From Chondrilla cf. caribensis (Eukaryota > Porifera > Demospongiae > Chondrillida > Chondrillidae), in assembly GCA_964020155.1 (NCBI GenBank), contig OZ026569.1:2224971-2288970 (forward strand): DNA of 64,000 nucleotides. Reading direction: 5' to 3'. The position numbers were made by a program, and so were the translations under genes. Under the pieces are notes generated by a model. The model searched no databases. It saw only the letters and a list, made by a program, of their open reading frames with translations, and had not been told where the DNA came from. Below, in pieces: positions 32,620 to 46,100 of this stretch (its first letter is position 1; every line of letters starts with the position of its first letter).

Positions 32620-32985
32620 TCACTCAGAGATACGAACTTGGGGATGCCGATATTGCTAGGGAATTTTACTTGGGGTACCAAAATCAGGGTCAACACCGGA
32701 CGTTTCACAACCGTTTTGAACAATATTTAAGCTCTTGTCTCAGACTAGTAAATACATGATCGTTGTCGACCACTTACAAATTTCAAATTTGTGCTACAAA
32801 ACGACGACATAATAATTTCGAGAGATTTTCATCTATAGACGACGTGGAAAGGAACAACAGCTACAAAACGGTACTTGTTAGAGCCTTGCAATTGGTATTC
32901 ACGAAGATAAGATTCCGGAAAATTGATCATTCACTCTTCTCTAGTGATTAATCACATTGATGAAAACACGTGCAAAGTTACTCAC

Positions 32986-33000
32986 AGTCGCCCGAGCCAT
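32986..33000 (-). CDS. candidate first coding exon of gene A
   Basis: ATGGCTCGGGCGACT followed by a consensus gtgagt donor encodes five residues (MARAT) in phase 0, compatible with the candidate exon at 32518. It is short enough to occur by chance. Confidence 0.3.
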
Positions 33001-33262
33001 GAAGATGTGAGCTTGTAAATCTTCCTCGAAGCTGACACTGAATCAAATTCCTAATTGTATCTGCAGCATTCACTCATTATTCCGGACAACAGCGTTCACC
33101 ATCCTGGTGACGTCATGGTGTGCATCGACTTCCATGACGAAACGACGAAACTTACGTATAATGTTGTTAGAGAGTCTATGGTATAATAGACATGGTCCTA
33201 TTCGGTTTCCTCACAATTATAGGTTTGTAAGGATATCGCCTCCGGCCAACAATAATTTTCAA
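33001..33262. promoter_or_regulatory. possible bidirectional promoter between gene A and the HSPA12-like gene
   Basis: If the exon at 32986-33000 is real, the two start codons are divergent and about 260 bp apart. I see no certain core promoter motif, so this call rests on geometry alone. Confidence 0.25.
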
Positions 33263-36200
33263 ATGACTTACCAAGCCGTAGTTGCTATTGACATTGGTAC
33301 AGCCTACACGAAGGTTGCTTGTAACCGATATGGATCCTCATCCCCCCCCTGCATTTACCAATGGCTAGGAGTGGGAAGTAACGATAGCTGGGTGTCCCCA
33401 ACAGCGGTTTTATACAAGAAATCCGTCCAAGGTTTAAGTGTGCGGGAGCCTAAGCGTGAGTGGACAATGCAGTCGTTCGGAATAGAGGCTCTAGAAGGTT
33501 ACCAAGCCGCGAGAAACAATTCAAAGTTACTTCTGTACACAAATTTTAAAATGGAGCTCCATGAATTACGGGTTCGTTATAGCTGTTTGTTATCTAAAGT
33601 TGTTCACATGTCAGGATAATCGTATTTGATTTGTAGTTAGTTATACAATGTGTAATGTAGACTAGCTGATCAATTTCCGGACACTCGTATCTTCCTTAAT
33701 GCTGAAGCTTAAAATAAGACTTAGTACCGTTTTTGTAGAAAATTGGATCAAGTGCAGCGCATGAACCAGCAATTATTAATGTATAAGTAACCCTAGCCCT
33801 AACCCCTACCTTACCCCTACCCCTACCCCTACCCTGACGCTACCCTGTTAGATTAGGGATATTATACGTATATAGTATAATACTTATAGTTGGTCGATCT
33901 TCTTCCACTTAGCGCCGTCCATGAATTGTCTTAGAAGTATTTCTCCGCTTTGTAGTACGCATCTTGTTAGAAATCGATCAATTTTCGGACAAGAGCTAAA
34001 ACATGGGTCAGAAGTTTTGAATCGTATTTAATACTATTATTAATTACTTTCTAGGAATTTGATATATCAAAAGAAGTGAAAAGTGACAACTATCTGGAAT
34101 TTGGAGAAAGAGGGAGCCAGCCTTATCTGATGAAAGCTTTAGATATCTTCAGCGATGTCTTGGTGTACATTGAGAAGCAAGTTCGTCCTTTCATTGAAGA
34201 TAAAATTGCACCCATTGTTACAAAGGATGATATCCAGTGGATTATCACAGTCCCTGCTATTTGGTCTGTATCAGCCCGTAGCTTTATGAGAAAGGCAGCA
34301 AAAAAGGTTAGCCCTACATATAACTAAATTAATGACATTGTAGACCACCTAAACCTGTAGAAGATCGCACATGCTCCCTATGCAATTCACAATCTGTGGA
34401 AGACGAAATACATTTCTTAATTCACTGTTCCGCATATGATTTCATTAGATTCAATCTTTTTCAATTGGCAACCAACTTGAACCACAATTTCAGATCTTTA
34501 TCTTCTACAGATAAGTTTATCTTTTTAATGCGCAATAAAAACAAATCCATCATTGAACGAACATCCAACTTTATACACAAGGCCATGCAGCACAGATACT
34601 CCCTAATGTCCCCCAACATTTAATTGATGTTCACTGTATTTCATCATGTTATACTGTTAGATATATTGCTGCAATATATTGCAATTGATTATTTCAAGCT
34701 GAGGTCAAGGGCCGTTTTGGCTATATGACCGATGATGACTATATATAACCTGAGTTTATTGAATTTAAAGATTCTATAGAGGACAATTGATATTACTGAG
34801 TTCAATTGCATTTTATGCGTATTACATATGTGGAGTGGTCATCTTTATGTATAAGGTCCTGTTTTGTGCACATTGTTTTCTGATTTTAGTTCTTTCTGTT
34901 TATTTTGATTATAATCAGACTCTACCTATTCCTAAAAATCGCTAAATACACCCTATATATCTTCCAGAACGAATTTATTCGTGTATGGCAAAACTATTTC
35001 TTCAATCTACAACCTACCAATTGTACCAATCTGTCATATTCATTGGCACTTTGCAATACTTAATGGTATTTCTTCCTCTGATCAGAACATAGAATTTATC
35101 AGCATAATAGATGTGTGACAACCTTCTGTTGGAGTTGGCATACCATTAGCTTACAGGTTTCCCAAACCATGAATTCACTCACTCACTATCATAACAAAAA
35201 ACAAATGGGAATTGCAATCATCGCAGCATGTGAATTTCATTAACAGGATCCTGGGAACCAGACATAATAGCACCTATAGATACTGTAATCATTACACAGC
35301 ATGACCAATCACTTCAGAGTACTGTTATATGTTTGTTTTGGTTAGTAACATGCATACGAATCATGAAATGAGCTGAAACGACTACTGAACTGCAATGGCC
35401 ACGCCACAGGGTAGTTATAGCGTACATACCTAGTTTGGGGATTTAGGTCCTCTAATGATTGGAATGTTGATTAATCATCAATTACGTCATGATTCGCTGA
35501 GAATTATTTCTGCAATGTATTAGTGCAGGCGTCATGCTGACATGCATATGCAATCAGAAAACGATCAAACATTATCACAATTTGCATTAGATGGAAATAT
35601 ACTCATACATTAAACGAACAACCGAATTGGCCAAGAGAGCGTATAAAACATCGAAAATCGAAACATATCGCAATTTCCACAAAGGTTCAAATTAGCTTAA
35701 GTAACCACATGCACACTTCATTCCAGTGCAAAATGAATATACATACCTTTATAAATCCTTAAGGGTTACTTGGATCGTGGGTGATCTTCAGAAATCTCGC
35801 AATATGCAAAACGACGCCTATTCCATCATCATTCCTTGCATAATAACTATAGCAACGTCACATTAAATGGTGGTGGGGAGTTCGTTTCTCAAAAACAATG
35901 TTAGGACATCAGTAGATGGACCTTTTTTGCGTATTATTATGTCTTATAACGGTAGGGAGCGATGTCGTCTATATTCTGACCGTGAGTAAAATTATGCGAA
36001 CATTACACCTATTTTCCCTGTGTTTTATACACATTTCAGTACATTTTCAGTTACCGTATAACCGGAAATATTGGCGGTCATTTTATTTTGGCGGTTTGGC
36101 AGTTTGACCGACTACCGCCAACATAATATTTGCCAAAATAATAGCACCCGTGCCAAACGTCAAGATTACGTCACAATAAAGTGACGTAATCCCGACGTTG

Positions 36201-38723
36201 CGTGTCCCTATGGCTCGAATAATCATGGCGATGTATCGGTACTTCAAGAGAAAGGAACAGAATACAGCTGTCGATCGAAAACTCCATTTTCTAAAGTCAT
36301 TTCAAGCGTTAAAGTTTTTATATTGGGTAGCACAGTAACTGTGGCTATGAATATAATTATAACCTGGGCTTGCCATCCACCAAAATAAAAGCCGCCAATA
36401 CCCTAAAATTTGACAAACCGCCAAATATTCTTACCGCCAATATTTCTGGTTGTACGGTATAACTCTTATGTTAGAGCTTATAACATCTTCCCTCATGACA
36501 GATCATTAAATAATGATACATTCTTCCATTTGGTACCAATTTGAAAATTCGTCTGAGGCCATCTAGCGATGCACAAAAAGCGATTTTTATTCAGAAGAAC
36601 AATATTCTTATGACGTGTTTGCAGCTTCTTGATACATGCTGTTCAATCAATTTCTCACTTAGACTTCAAAACAAGATCAAATTATTAGCACATATCAAAA
36701 AAATGATTCATTATTTTTCCTCCATTCTATAAATGCGGTATGTTTTCAGGGTTGATATGCATCTACCATTTTAGTGCTATTTTTGGGGTCCATCATAATG
36801 ACCCTGTGGCATGTGTAATGCGTGGGTGGTAGCTCATGATTCCACCAGATGTTTTGAGATCGTTATTCATTGTAACGAGATCGTTATTCATTGTAGTTGT
36901 AAAACATAACGAATGGTTGTTCGACCACCACCAGTGGATGATCCTACTTTGATCACCAATGTTTCAATCACCGATAGTCTTCTAAGAAAGGAGGCTTACA
37001 GGACTGTTGTAAAGGTCAGGTTGAATAGATTATCCTAAGCCGGTAAAAGTAATTTAATGTGACATTGAAAATCTGAAAATCGTGCGTGACCCAAGTTGAA
37101 TTCGAGGATTCTTACAGGTATGCATTCTAATTATCAACTGGAATGATTGGTGCGCATGGGTTAAAGGTAATCCAATCGTGAACCTTCCATGTATTGTTTT
37201 GATTTTTGATGTTTTTTGGCATGCACTTGCTCGGCCTATTTGAACTTTAGGGGTTTTTCTGTTTCAATGTGAGGGAGTGCATGATATCGGTGGAAGCGAA
37301 GTGTGATGTAGGGATTATCATACTAGTCTTGTAGGGCAGGCAATCCAACCAGTTAGGAATAATTGGATGTAATTTGCAATTTAAGGGTTGTACATGTGTT
37401 TTAACCATCTTGATTTAAATTTGGAAGCTAATTATAGTAAATATATCTACTTTTATTCAGGCCAAACTGCACAATGAAAAAAAAAGCGATAGCCTTCTAC
37501 TTGCTTTAGAACCAGAAAGTGCTGCTCTCCATTTAAGAGATGAATTTCAGAAGGATCAGTTGCCAGAACACTTACGCAATGCCTCCAAGTATATCACCAT
37601 TGATTGTGGTGGTGGCACAATTGATATAGCCACACATCAAGTCGATGTTGAGGAAGGTCACGAGCAAAAAGGTAAAGTTGTTGTGTATGAGCTTCACAGA
37701 CCAGTTGGAAGTGATCTAGGATCCAATCGAATAAATGACAAATTTCTTTCATTTTTATGCTATAATGCTGTATCAAGACTAGCAGAATTCATGACACGCA
37801 TTAAGGAGCAATATCCAAAATTGTGGTTAGATTTGAAGATGAAATTTGAGGCCAAGAAAATTAGATGGAATGGTAGGGATAAGTTTATTGTTGCTCTCCC
37901 AGACAAAATGTTTCATCAATATGACGAGATTTATAATGAGGAAGATGGTCTATCAAAGTTGCTTGCAGTTCAGGACGGACATCAAGATATATATATACAG
38001 GAAGATACAAGTTACTTAGTTATTGCAAATAATATTGTAAAATCATGGTTCATGGAGTCTGTTAACAGCATCATTTCTGAAGTTAAACGAATCAACCGCC
38101 GGTACAGATTAGACGGAATCTTTGTGGTAGGGGGCTTTTCTCAATGTACTCTGTTGAAAGATGCCCTGAGGGATGAATTTGAGCAAGATAAAATTGCCTT
38201 TCCAGGGAATTCATCTCTGGCTATTGTCCAGGGTGCTGCTAAATATGGCCCAGATCCAAGAGCCTTAAAAAGCCGCAAATCTCCAGCTACATATGGAATA
38301 GGTACTACAACAAAATTTAAAGATGGAGTTCACAATGAAAAGTATAAATTTGTGAAAAGGTCCACAGGAGAATACTATTGTGACAATATATTTGCAAAAT
38401 ATGTGACAATAGATGACTCTTTGTCCACAGATAATCCATCTGTAAAGGTTTTTATTCCTTTGGATATTTCAAATACCAGTGTCTCAGTTCCAGTTTATGC
38501 TTCATCTGACACTGATCCATTTTACACCACCGAAGAAAGTTGTATTCTTCTAGACACTATTATAGTGCCTTTACCGGAGACTAAATCCCGTATTGAAGAC
38601 AGAAAGATCTATATAACATTTGATTTCTCTGGACCTGAGCTTCTTGTCCATGCAACAGAAAATTCCCATACATTTGCAGGTGAAACATCAATCGAATATC
38701 TTTCAGCTGATAAATATCATTAG
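33263..38723 (+). CDS. HSPA12-like Hsp70-family ATPase
   Basis: Three exons, 33263-33571, 34055-34306 and 37461-38723, all joined in phase 0, give 607 aa. The Hsp70/actin-fold ATPase motifs are in order: phosphate-1 AIDIGTAYTKVAC (D10), phosphate-2 ITIDCGGGTIDIAT (D235) and the adenosine motif FVVGGFSQC (around 409-412). The region after the nucleotide-binding domain is short and lacks the canonical Hsp70 peptide-binding domain, as in HSPA12A/B relatives, which are of similar length (roughly 600-690 aa). The ATG at 33263 was chosen because conserved sequence starts within a few residues; the frame is open further upstream. The family binds ATP and acts in signalling or stress contexts rather than classical folding; its clients here are unknown. 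The 3.15-kb second intron holds a LINE fragment, a MITE and a duplicated kinase 5' end. The first donor (gttcgt) is non-consensus. Confidence 0.88.
33788..33847 (-). repeat. interstitial telomere-like repeat
   Basis: A degenerate run of CCCTAA/CCCCTA units in the first intron of the HSPA12-like gene, mostly the TAGGGG variant on the minus strand. Confidence 0.7.
34340..34626 (+). mobile_element. LINE (non-LTR retrotransposon) 3' fragment
   Basis: An open stretch encodes the zinc-finger-like C-terminus found after the reverse transcriptase of many LINEs: TCSLCNSQSVEDEIHFLIHC followed by a Leu/Phe-rich helix and a stop. The upstream RT is absent, so this is a 5'-truncated copy inside the second HSPA12-like intron. 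Confidence 0.7.
35111..35410 (+). repeat. segmental duplication of the gene B upstream region, part 1
   Basis: Matches 39780-40060 closely, including GAGTTGGCATACCATTAGCT and TAACAGGATCCTGGGAACCA. The duplication continues at 36815 after about 1.4 kb of inserted sequence. Confidence 0.85.
36052..36459. mobile_element. MITE with 26-bp TIRs
   Basis: TACCGTATAACCGGAAATAT at 36052 pairs with the complement of the right end, which ends TGTACGGTA at 36459. If the leading TA is the target duplication, the TIR begins CCGTATAACC, consistent with a TA-inserting superfamily. Internal GCCAAA/CCGCCA motifs repeat in both halves. No ORF. Confidence 0.8.
36815..37038 (+). pseudogene. 5' fragment of the gene B kinase exon (segmental duplication, part 2)
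   Basis: Copies the upstream sequence and first 41 codons of gene B. The ATG at 36913 starts a reading parallel to MARPPPVDDPTLITNVSIT but stops at 37036-37038. The P-loop equivalent of GEGAYG is changed to KEAYR-type sequence. The match ends shortly after, so no kinase can be made. Confidence 0.9.
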
Positions 38724-39776
38724 TAACCTTGCAACTGTGTAAAACTGGTATGATTATGTAATAAATTATCATGGTGTTGTTCACAATTATGTACAGATGA
38801 TAACTTCCTGTGAATGTTATGATCAGTTTAATTTTGATTTATATTTGATTGTGTTAGTTTCAATTTTATTTTACATGATATAGATATATATCATTGAGAG
38901 TTTGTTAGTTCTGGGGTATATGTAGGTTGTACATTACAGACAATGTCATATAGACTATTTTAAATATATAAATTATTTTTAGGTAATTCTGATAACATTC
39001 ACCTGGAGTATGTTCCCTGTGATCATTATAATTTCATACATTACTTCATACTTATTATTCAGGATGATCCACTGCATGTGAACCACTCTCACATACACAA
39101 ACCATATTATGCGTAACAAGGATATTGCACAAAATGATTTACATATGTACACATGTGTACATGATATATTACAAGGCTTAGCATACTTTCAATTTGTACA
39201 TAGACTATCATACATAATTATGGATCTACCATTTTACATAATTGAACGTAATATGTACTCACACTCTTTTATTAATTACTCTTTAATTCCCTCTGGAGAT
39301 CTTATATTTGAAAATTTCATTAGTAAGATCGCCATTTAAATAAATGTCCCCTCTCCAACCTTTCATAACTGTAATTCCATACATGCATGGGCATTTGTAG
39401 TTGTGCACTTCCATAAAGGTAAACATTCCATACATATGTCTTACAACATTGAACACAATGTCAGGCACCATTAGAATAATTATTATAATAGCATGTTAAA
39501 CATCCATGCGCATGTATATTCGTTAATGCACTCACATGCATGCACATATACAAATTTGTAGAAATAGCATATTATATATAACATTTCAACACACACTCTC
39601 CTATTTTTGCAAATGTGCAATTGAATTTGTAGTTCGTATAGTACTTCAATGTTGCAGTATGAACCAATAATATTCCTTGGTACACATACGTACATATATG
39701 CACGCATTTGTCCAATGTTCATTATGTGGTATACTGCTATGATATGATCAGTCTGTGAATTAAAAAAAGGTCAGAG
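38724..39776. other. intergenic, nothing recognised
   Basis: AT-rich DNA between the HSPA12-like stop and the duplicated region upstream of gene B. ORFs of 60-79 codons on both strands look like chance. Confidence 0.45.
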
Positions 39777-40140
39777 ATGTGTGGTAGCCTTCTGTGGGAG
39801 TTGGCATGCCATTAGCTTACAGGTTTCCCAAACCATGAATTCACTCACTCACTATCATAACAAATAACAAATGGGAATTGCAATTACATCCCAACATGTG
39901 AATTTCATTAACAGGATCCTGGGAACCAGACAGGCAGGCTAGCTACTAAAACGTAAAAGTACGTATAGATTCTGTAATCATTACACAGCATGACCAACTA
40001 CTGTATTTTGGTTAGTAACACGCATACGAATCTTGAAACGGACTGCTGATTCAATGGCCGTGCATGTATCATGAATGCGTGGGTGGTAGCTCATTACTCC
40101 ACATGAGATCGTTATTCATTGTAGTTGTGAAAAATAACGA

Positions 40141-43100
40141 ATGGCTCGACCACCACCAGTGGATGATCCTACTTTAATCACCAATGTTTCGATCACTGAT
40201 AATCGTCTTGGAGAGGGGGCTTACGGGACTGTTGTAGAGGTCAGATGGAATGGATTATCCTGTGCTGGTAAAAGACTTCACGAGAAACTTGATTTACCTC
40301 AACATTTTGCGGTAGATTATTTCAGGAAAGAATGCCTGACATGGAGCAAATTGCGACATCCTCATATCGCCCAATTTTTCGGCACATTTAAAGAAAATCC
40401 GTCAGATACTACTGCTCTACCGATTTTAGTCATAGAAAAAATGGATAGTAGTCTGACAGAGTTACTCCGTTTACGAAACGAGGAAGTGTCCCATTCAAAC
40501 ATCCCCTTTTGCATCAGAGTTCGTCTTTTAGAACACATAGCACTTGCCTTGGTTTATTTACACAGCCTGCGGTATATCCACAGGGACGTAACCCCAAACA
40601 ACGTTTTGGTGGATCTTTACACGATGACCGCTAAACTCACGGATTTCGGCATGGCTAAAGCTTTGGGTAAAGGGGTGACGACAATGACAGTCGGGCCTGG
40701 CGGTCCTGCTTTCATGCCTCCGGAAGCTTCCACCACAACTTATGATACCAGTCTCGACATCTTTTCGAGTGGTTGCGTGATAATCAGCGTTCTCGTGTGT
40801 CAGTGGCCAACTCCTGGGCCTCCATCGAAAACGGAAGGAGGAAACCTAGTAGCTATTTCAGAATTTGATAGGCGGAAAGAATATATAGATCAATTCTCGT
40901 CCGACGCAGCACCTTTCGAGCCTATTGTACGCTCCACTTTAGAGAATGAGCCAAATAAACGCCCTTCCAGCGAGACCCTGGCGCATCGAATTCAAAACAT
41001 CAAAAAGAGCATCCCAAAATCGGACAACCTCCATTTTTTGGAGCAGCGTGAGCTTCTAGAGGTATTTCTTTGGGATGTTTAGTCTATAACTCAGTCTTAC
41101 ATATATGTTTGGTGTATTCGAATTAGCAGATTAATCACCACATTGGTCACTTGTGTTCATTAGAATTCAACTTTGCATGGCTCCTTCAAAATGATGACAG
41201 TGATTATCATCTGGTGGACCATGTATATATAGGGTAATACGGGGTAATTTGGGACACTGAGGTATTGTGGGATGGGTACTTTGATAATCTTCATAATACT
41301 ATGTGTTCAAGTCTCTACTGTTGGTCAGCCCCCTATGTATGGGGATGTAAGTTCAAAACAGAGCTGAGAGCAGAGGTAGTGTGAGGCATGTGTTTTGAAT
41401 TATCCCAGTAATATCTAAACTTTCCTCTTCTACCCTATTATGCTGAGGGAATTGATGTCACATCACATTAATATGATAATTATTCCTCTTATTATTCTTA
41501 TTCTTCTTATTATTATTATTATGGTGGTGATATAAAAATAATGATAAGTAATGATATAATTATTACACTCATATTTACAATTAAATAAAATACACATAAG
41601 TTATGCATATATACATATACGCATATTATTATTATTATAAATATTATTATTATTATTAATATTATTATTGATGTCTGGTTCCATTGAGCATCTTATTTTC
41701 TGCACAAATAAATTCCAATAATAAAATATTATATTGTGATTGAATGTGTTACCAAAATGGAGCATAACTGAATTGTGTCTATCAAGTCATTTTTGGTTTT
41801 CCAAAATAGGCTGTTGAAGAGCTACGAAGTAGCCAACTGTCTAATGAGGAAGAATTGCAAAAATATAAAGAAACGGTAGAAAGCACAACTGCTACACTGC
41901 AGGAAAAAGACAAAGAAATTGATGCACTTCAGATAGAAATGGATCACCTTAAAAGACAATCTAAAAGTAGAATTGCTGAGCTTGTTGAATGTCACCAAAA
42001 GCAGACTGATAGGTGAGTTACAGATACTGTAACAGTAAGAATAATTTTTATATGTAGATTGTTAAGGAGTAAGCAATATTCACATTGTACCCATATGTTA
42101 AACCTCACAAATTATACTACTTATTTTTAGTCAATTTTTTTCTTCTTTCATAGGATTCATGCACAGAACAGAAGGTAAATGCAGTTTGACCTTAAATAAT
42201 TTGTATCAATTTATAGATAATTTTGGTTACATTTTTGTAGAATTAACAACCTGGAAGAAGCCAATTACACTTTGTGAGCTAATACAACTAAACTAACATA
42301 TCTAAATATTATTGTTGATACATTCAGTTATTGTAACTACACTTGTCTTTACTGTGTAAATATCAAATTCCTGGTGACTGATTGGACTGTAAATACTCAC
42401 TACTTTATTTTATACTGATATTGTTTCCACAGGCAGATTGAGTACAAACAAAAATCCAGGAGTTGTGACAAGTGAGTGTGAGGGAAGTCAATTTTAAGTT
42501 AGGTTTGTGTTTGTTAGGGAAGAGAAGGGACACTTTTTGAATTGCGTGTCACCTTATACATACCGCTATACATTGTAGTGGAGGTATAATTACGAATAAT
42601 AATATTATTATTATTCGTATTTTTTATTTTATTATTATTATTATTATTATTATATAATAATATAATAATAAACAATATCTTATATTTCTCAAACCAATAT
42701 ATCACCATTGCCTACATAACTTTACTCCTGTATCCTGCCTCCCTAAATATGATATCAGTTACATATACAAATCTGGATTTAGTATATTATAATGTAGTTG
42801 TGTGAGAATATTGAGACAAGTGAAATATTATTCAATGTATTATTCAATGTAAAATTATACATCACAATTACATAATCTTATTTACTGAGCAAGCAATAAA
42901 TTGTCACATATAGTGATAAAATAAAGAAAAGAAGTATTAATTTTAGTGTTTCTCAACTGCATGGTCTTAACCTGTATACTGTTCCCACTCTCTTCTGGGA
43001 AGGTGTAAGCGGAATTTCAGTAATACTACAAGCTAAAATTCTTTGTCTAACTGATCTGCCAAGTCTGCTGTCAATCCATGTCAGTCCATCATGCTGTCAG

Positions 43101-46100
43101 TCTGAAATTGTGCAGCTGGGGGGGGGGGGGGGGGGCTCCACATAACATCAAAGTCCACAACAGACATGGCAGCTAGGGCAGTTCTTAATACTCCCCTGTC
43201 CAAACAGATCCTTTCAAAACTTGGATAAGTGTTGATAGCGACATTAGAATACATATATACTGTCCGTTGCTTCGCCTATGTCTACACAAGAGATCATTTA
43301 CTTCACAGTACTGCAATTTTTCTCTCCACCAACTTCTTGACAAACGGCAGTATATCATACAAAAATGCATAGTGGTACACAGAAGAATTACGGTTGGCGG
43401 AATTGTGAGATGACAAATTACTGGTATAGCATAACCAAACAAAAAAATTGGTTTCGAAATAATATAACAAATATTCATTCTATGTATATCCTATGACAGT
43501 ACTCAGCTATTATATTTAGTACATTTGCACAAGTGAAATGGTAAAAAATACTGAAAATGTGGACCTGCAAAATAATTGGTGCCACAATATGATGCATATA
43601 ATTATTACATATATGAGTAATTGTAATTGTAATTTGTAATTACTCACAGTAGTTGTAAAGGAAATTGATTACATCAAGAAGTGATTGTAATGTGAACTGC
43701 ATGATCTGACTCTAAGCCATGTGATTCACTAGGTGGAAAAGGGTACCTTTTTCACATAGTTTACTATAATTATGTACATTTATAGGACATTTGTATGAAT
43801 GTTCATCAGTTGTAATGTCAACAATCATTTTCAACTCATTCCGAACATTGTCAAGGAGTTAGTCATTAAAATGCCATCAATCATCTTGATTATTGTTACT
43901 ACTGTAACATATGAACATGACATTGAATCATTTCTTTATGTACATAGATATAGATTAGATTCATGCAGATTGAGAGAAGAAAGAGATAGTTGTGTGAATC
44001 TCTTAAGAAAGCATAACATCAGTGAATCAGATATTCACTGTAACAGGTATGAAGTGAATTTGTTGCTTTAATAATATTAGATCATCTATTCCACTACAAT
44101 ATACAAATTTTATTATTATATTAAAATGTAATATCTATTGTATGATAGTATGGTATGTACTTTCTTCGGGCACATACTAATTAATATGTGTGTAAGTGTA
44201 AGCGAAAATGGCCCTTAAGTGATTTTTTGTGTCAAATGTGCCTTTGTTTGGTATTGGCCATGACACAATCATTAAGATTATAGGAGAGACTATTTATGTG
44301 CTACAGGTCTTTGTTTGAGTGCAAAGTTATAACGGATAACCGGCCCACTTCCGTTTTTGGCACTGGATCCGTATGCTGAGAATGTCATACCGTACTGACC
44401 AATAGAAATTCATGACGTCATTCAAGCGAATCCACATTCAAGATCGAACTGCATAACACTGTGTAACTTACAATGGCGGCTTTGACAACGAAAATGCTTT
44501 GTTCTCGAAAAATATGTATTGTATCAACACGACGCTTTTGGAACTTATTCTTTATCACTATTATAAGGATTTGATCGAATAAAATGAAAATGGAAAATTT
44601 TGAATTATTTGGCTGTTATGATTCAGAGCATTTTGATAACAATGGCTAAGGGCCCTTTTCGCTTGCATGCTCACATATTATTATGTTGCAATAGTAAATT
44701 CAAATCAGTAACAATATATAAAGCATTTTCATTCACTTCAGACTAAGTTTGACTACTTGTATAAGTTTGAAGATGCCCAAGTTGTGTTCAAATCATATGT
44801 GCCAACCATACAATATCTTATAAAGGGACAGAATTGCCCTAAAAGTGGGATTTTGTGGTGATTAATTTTTGCACTCTCTGCTCGTGATACTCATGCACAT
44901 CCATTTCAAGCATTAATTTTGAAAGTTAGAACTTCGCACTGTCCTTCTGGCTTTTTCACTGTATTTGTGTCAAGATTATCGACTGAGTCAAATTAGTTGA
45001 AAAATTTACCATCTTGAAAAATTGTTTGAATATTATTGTCTAAATTGGGGCATATTGTCTTACATGCTGTACATAATATTAAAGCTCACATCCACTTCTG
45101 TGTCATGTCTTAGAATACAATTTCTTATTGTAGTATGCCCAAATCCTGACAATAATTTAACATTTCACTGAATTGGAATTGATATTACTATTATTTCTTT
45201 CATAGGAAGAGTTTTGATTATGGCTCATTTGAAGCTGATTTCAAAGAATTAAGGTATGTACGTAATAATTGTATTTCTTTTAGTTACAACAGTATAGTAA
45301 TATTTGATATGACAGAATTTTTTACGGACATAGATTTGAGGTGTTCGTGTCATAAAACATATTATAACTAAGTCCAAGGATGTGAGAACCGAAAGATAAA
45401 TGTATTGTTATCACAAATTAATTTCTAGTGTCTAAGTTTATGTCTTTACTTATAACACGAGTATTAATTTGAATAAGCCCATTTCTAATTAATTTCAGCA
45501 TATGTGATCTTTGATTATATCTGTTCTCTTGGTGACAGTACTATGAAAGACGCAATACAGTGTTTATCAACTGCATTGGAGTGCATGTGTGACAAATTTG
45601 CATCTAAATCTGAGTGCACCTCAAAGCCTCCGATTGTACTTGTATCACTTGTTACAAGGTTCGGCAGTTGGAATTTGGGTACCCAGGTTTTTTTGTGTGA
45701 CTTCTTAATGGTGAGTTATGTATGGCTGTGAAATATCAAGATTGTCATAAAACAAAGTCTGAATAAAAATAATACATGAGACTGATCCATTGATATGAAT
45801 ATGCGTGTGATGAGTAATTAGTGTTCAAGTATTCATTATTACAAGTTTAGGCAGCAAAAAAGATATTCAAACTATTGCATAGCGGAAATATTAATTTTGT
45901 AGGTGAATGTTTTTATGATTAATAAAAGGTTGATTTGAACTCAAGTTGTAACGTAGAATTTTCATGTTTTTCTTACCAGTGAAGTATAGTGCATGCCTCC
46001 AGTATAACAGCCACATGTTGCATAGCAGTACTACAGGAAAACGTATCTAAACAGCCATCTACCAGCAGTTCTTCTGTGCTGGACCATGAATTGTCATTAA

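Noticed and set aside
32407..32759. Plus-strand ORFs of 105-107 codons
   Set aside because: Opposite the candidate gene A exon. The Arg/Leu repeats mirror the KDARAE repeat; no start context or domain.
33107..33262. N-terminal extension of the HSPA12-like ORF
   Set aside because: Open in frame, but unlike the family; the conserved start is at 33263.
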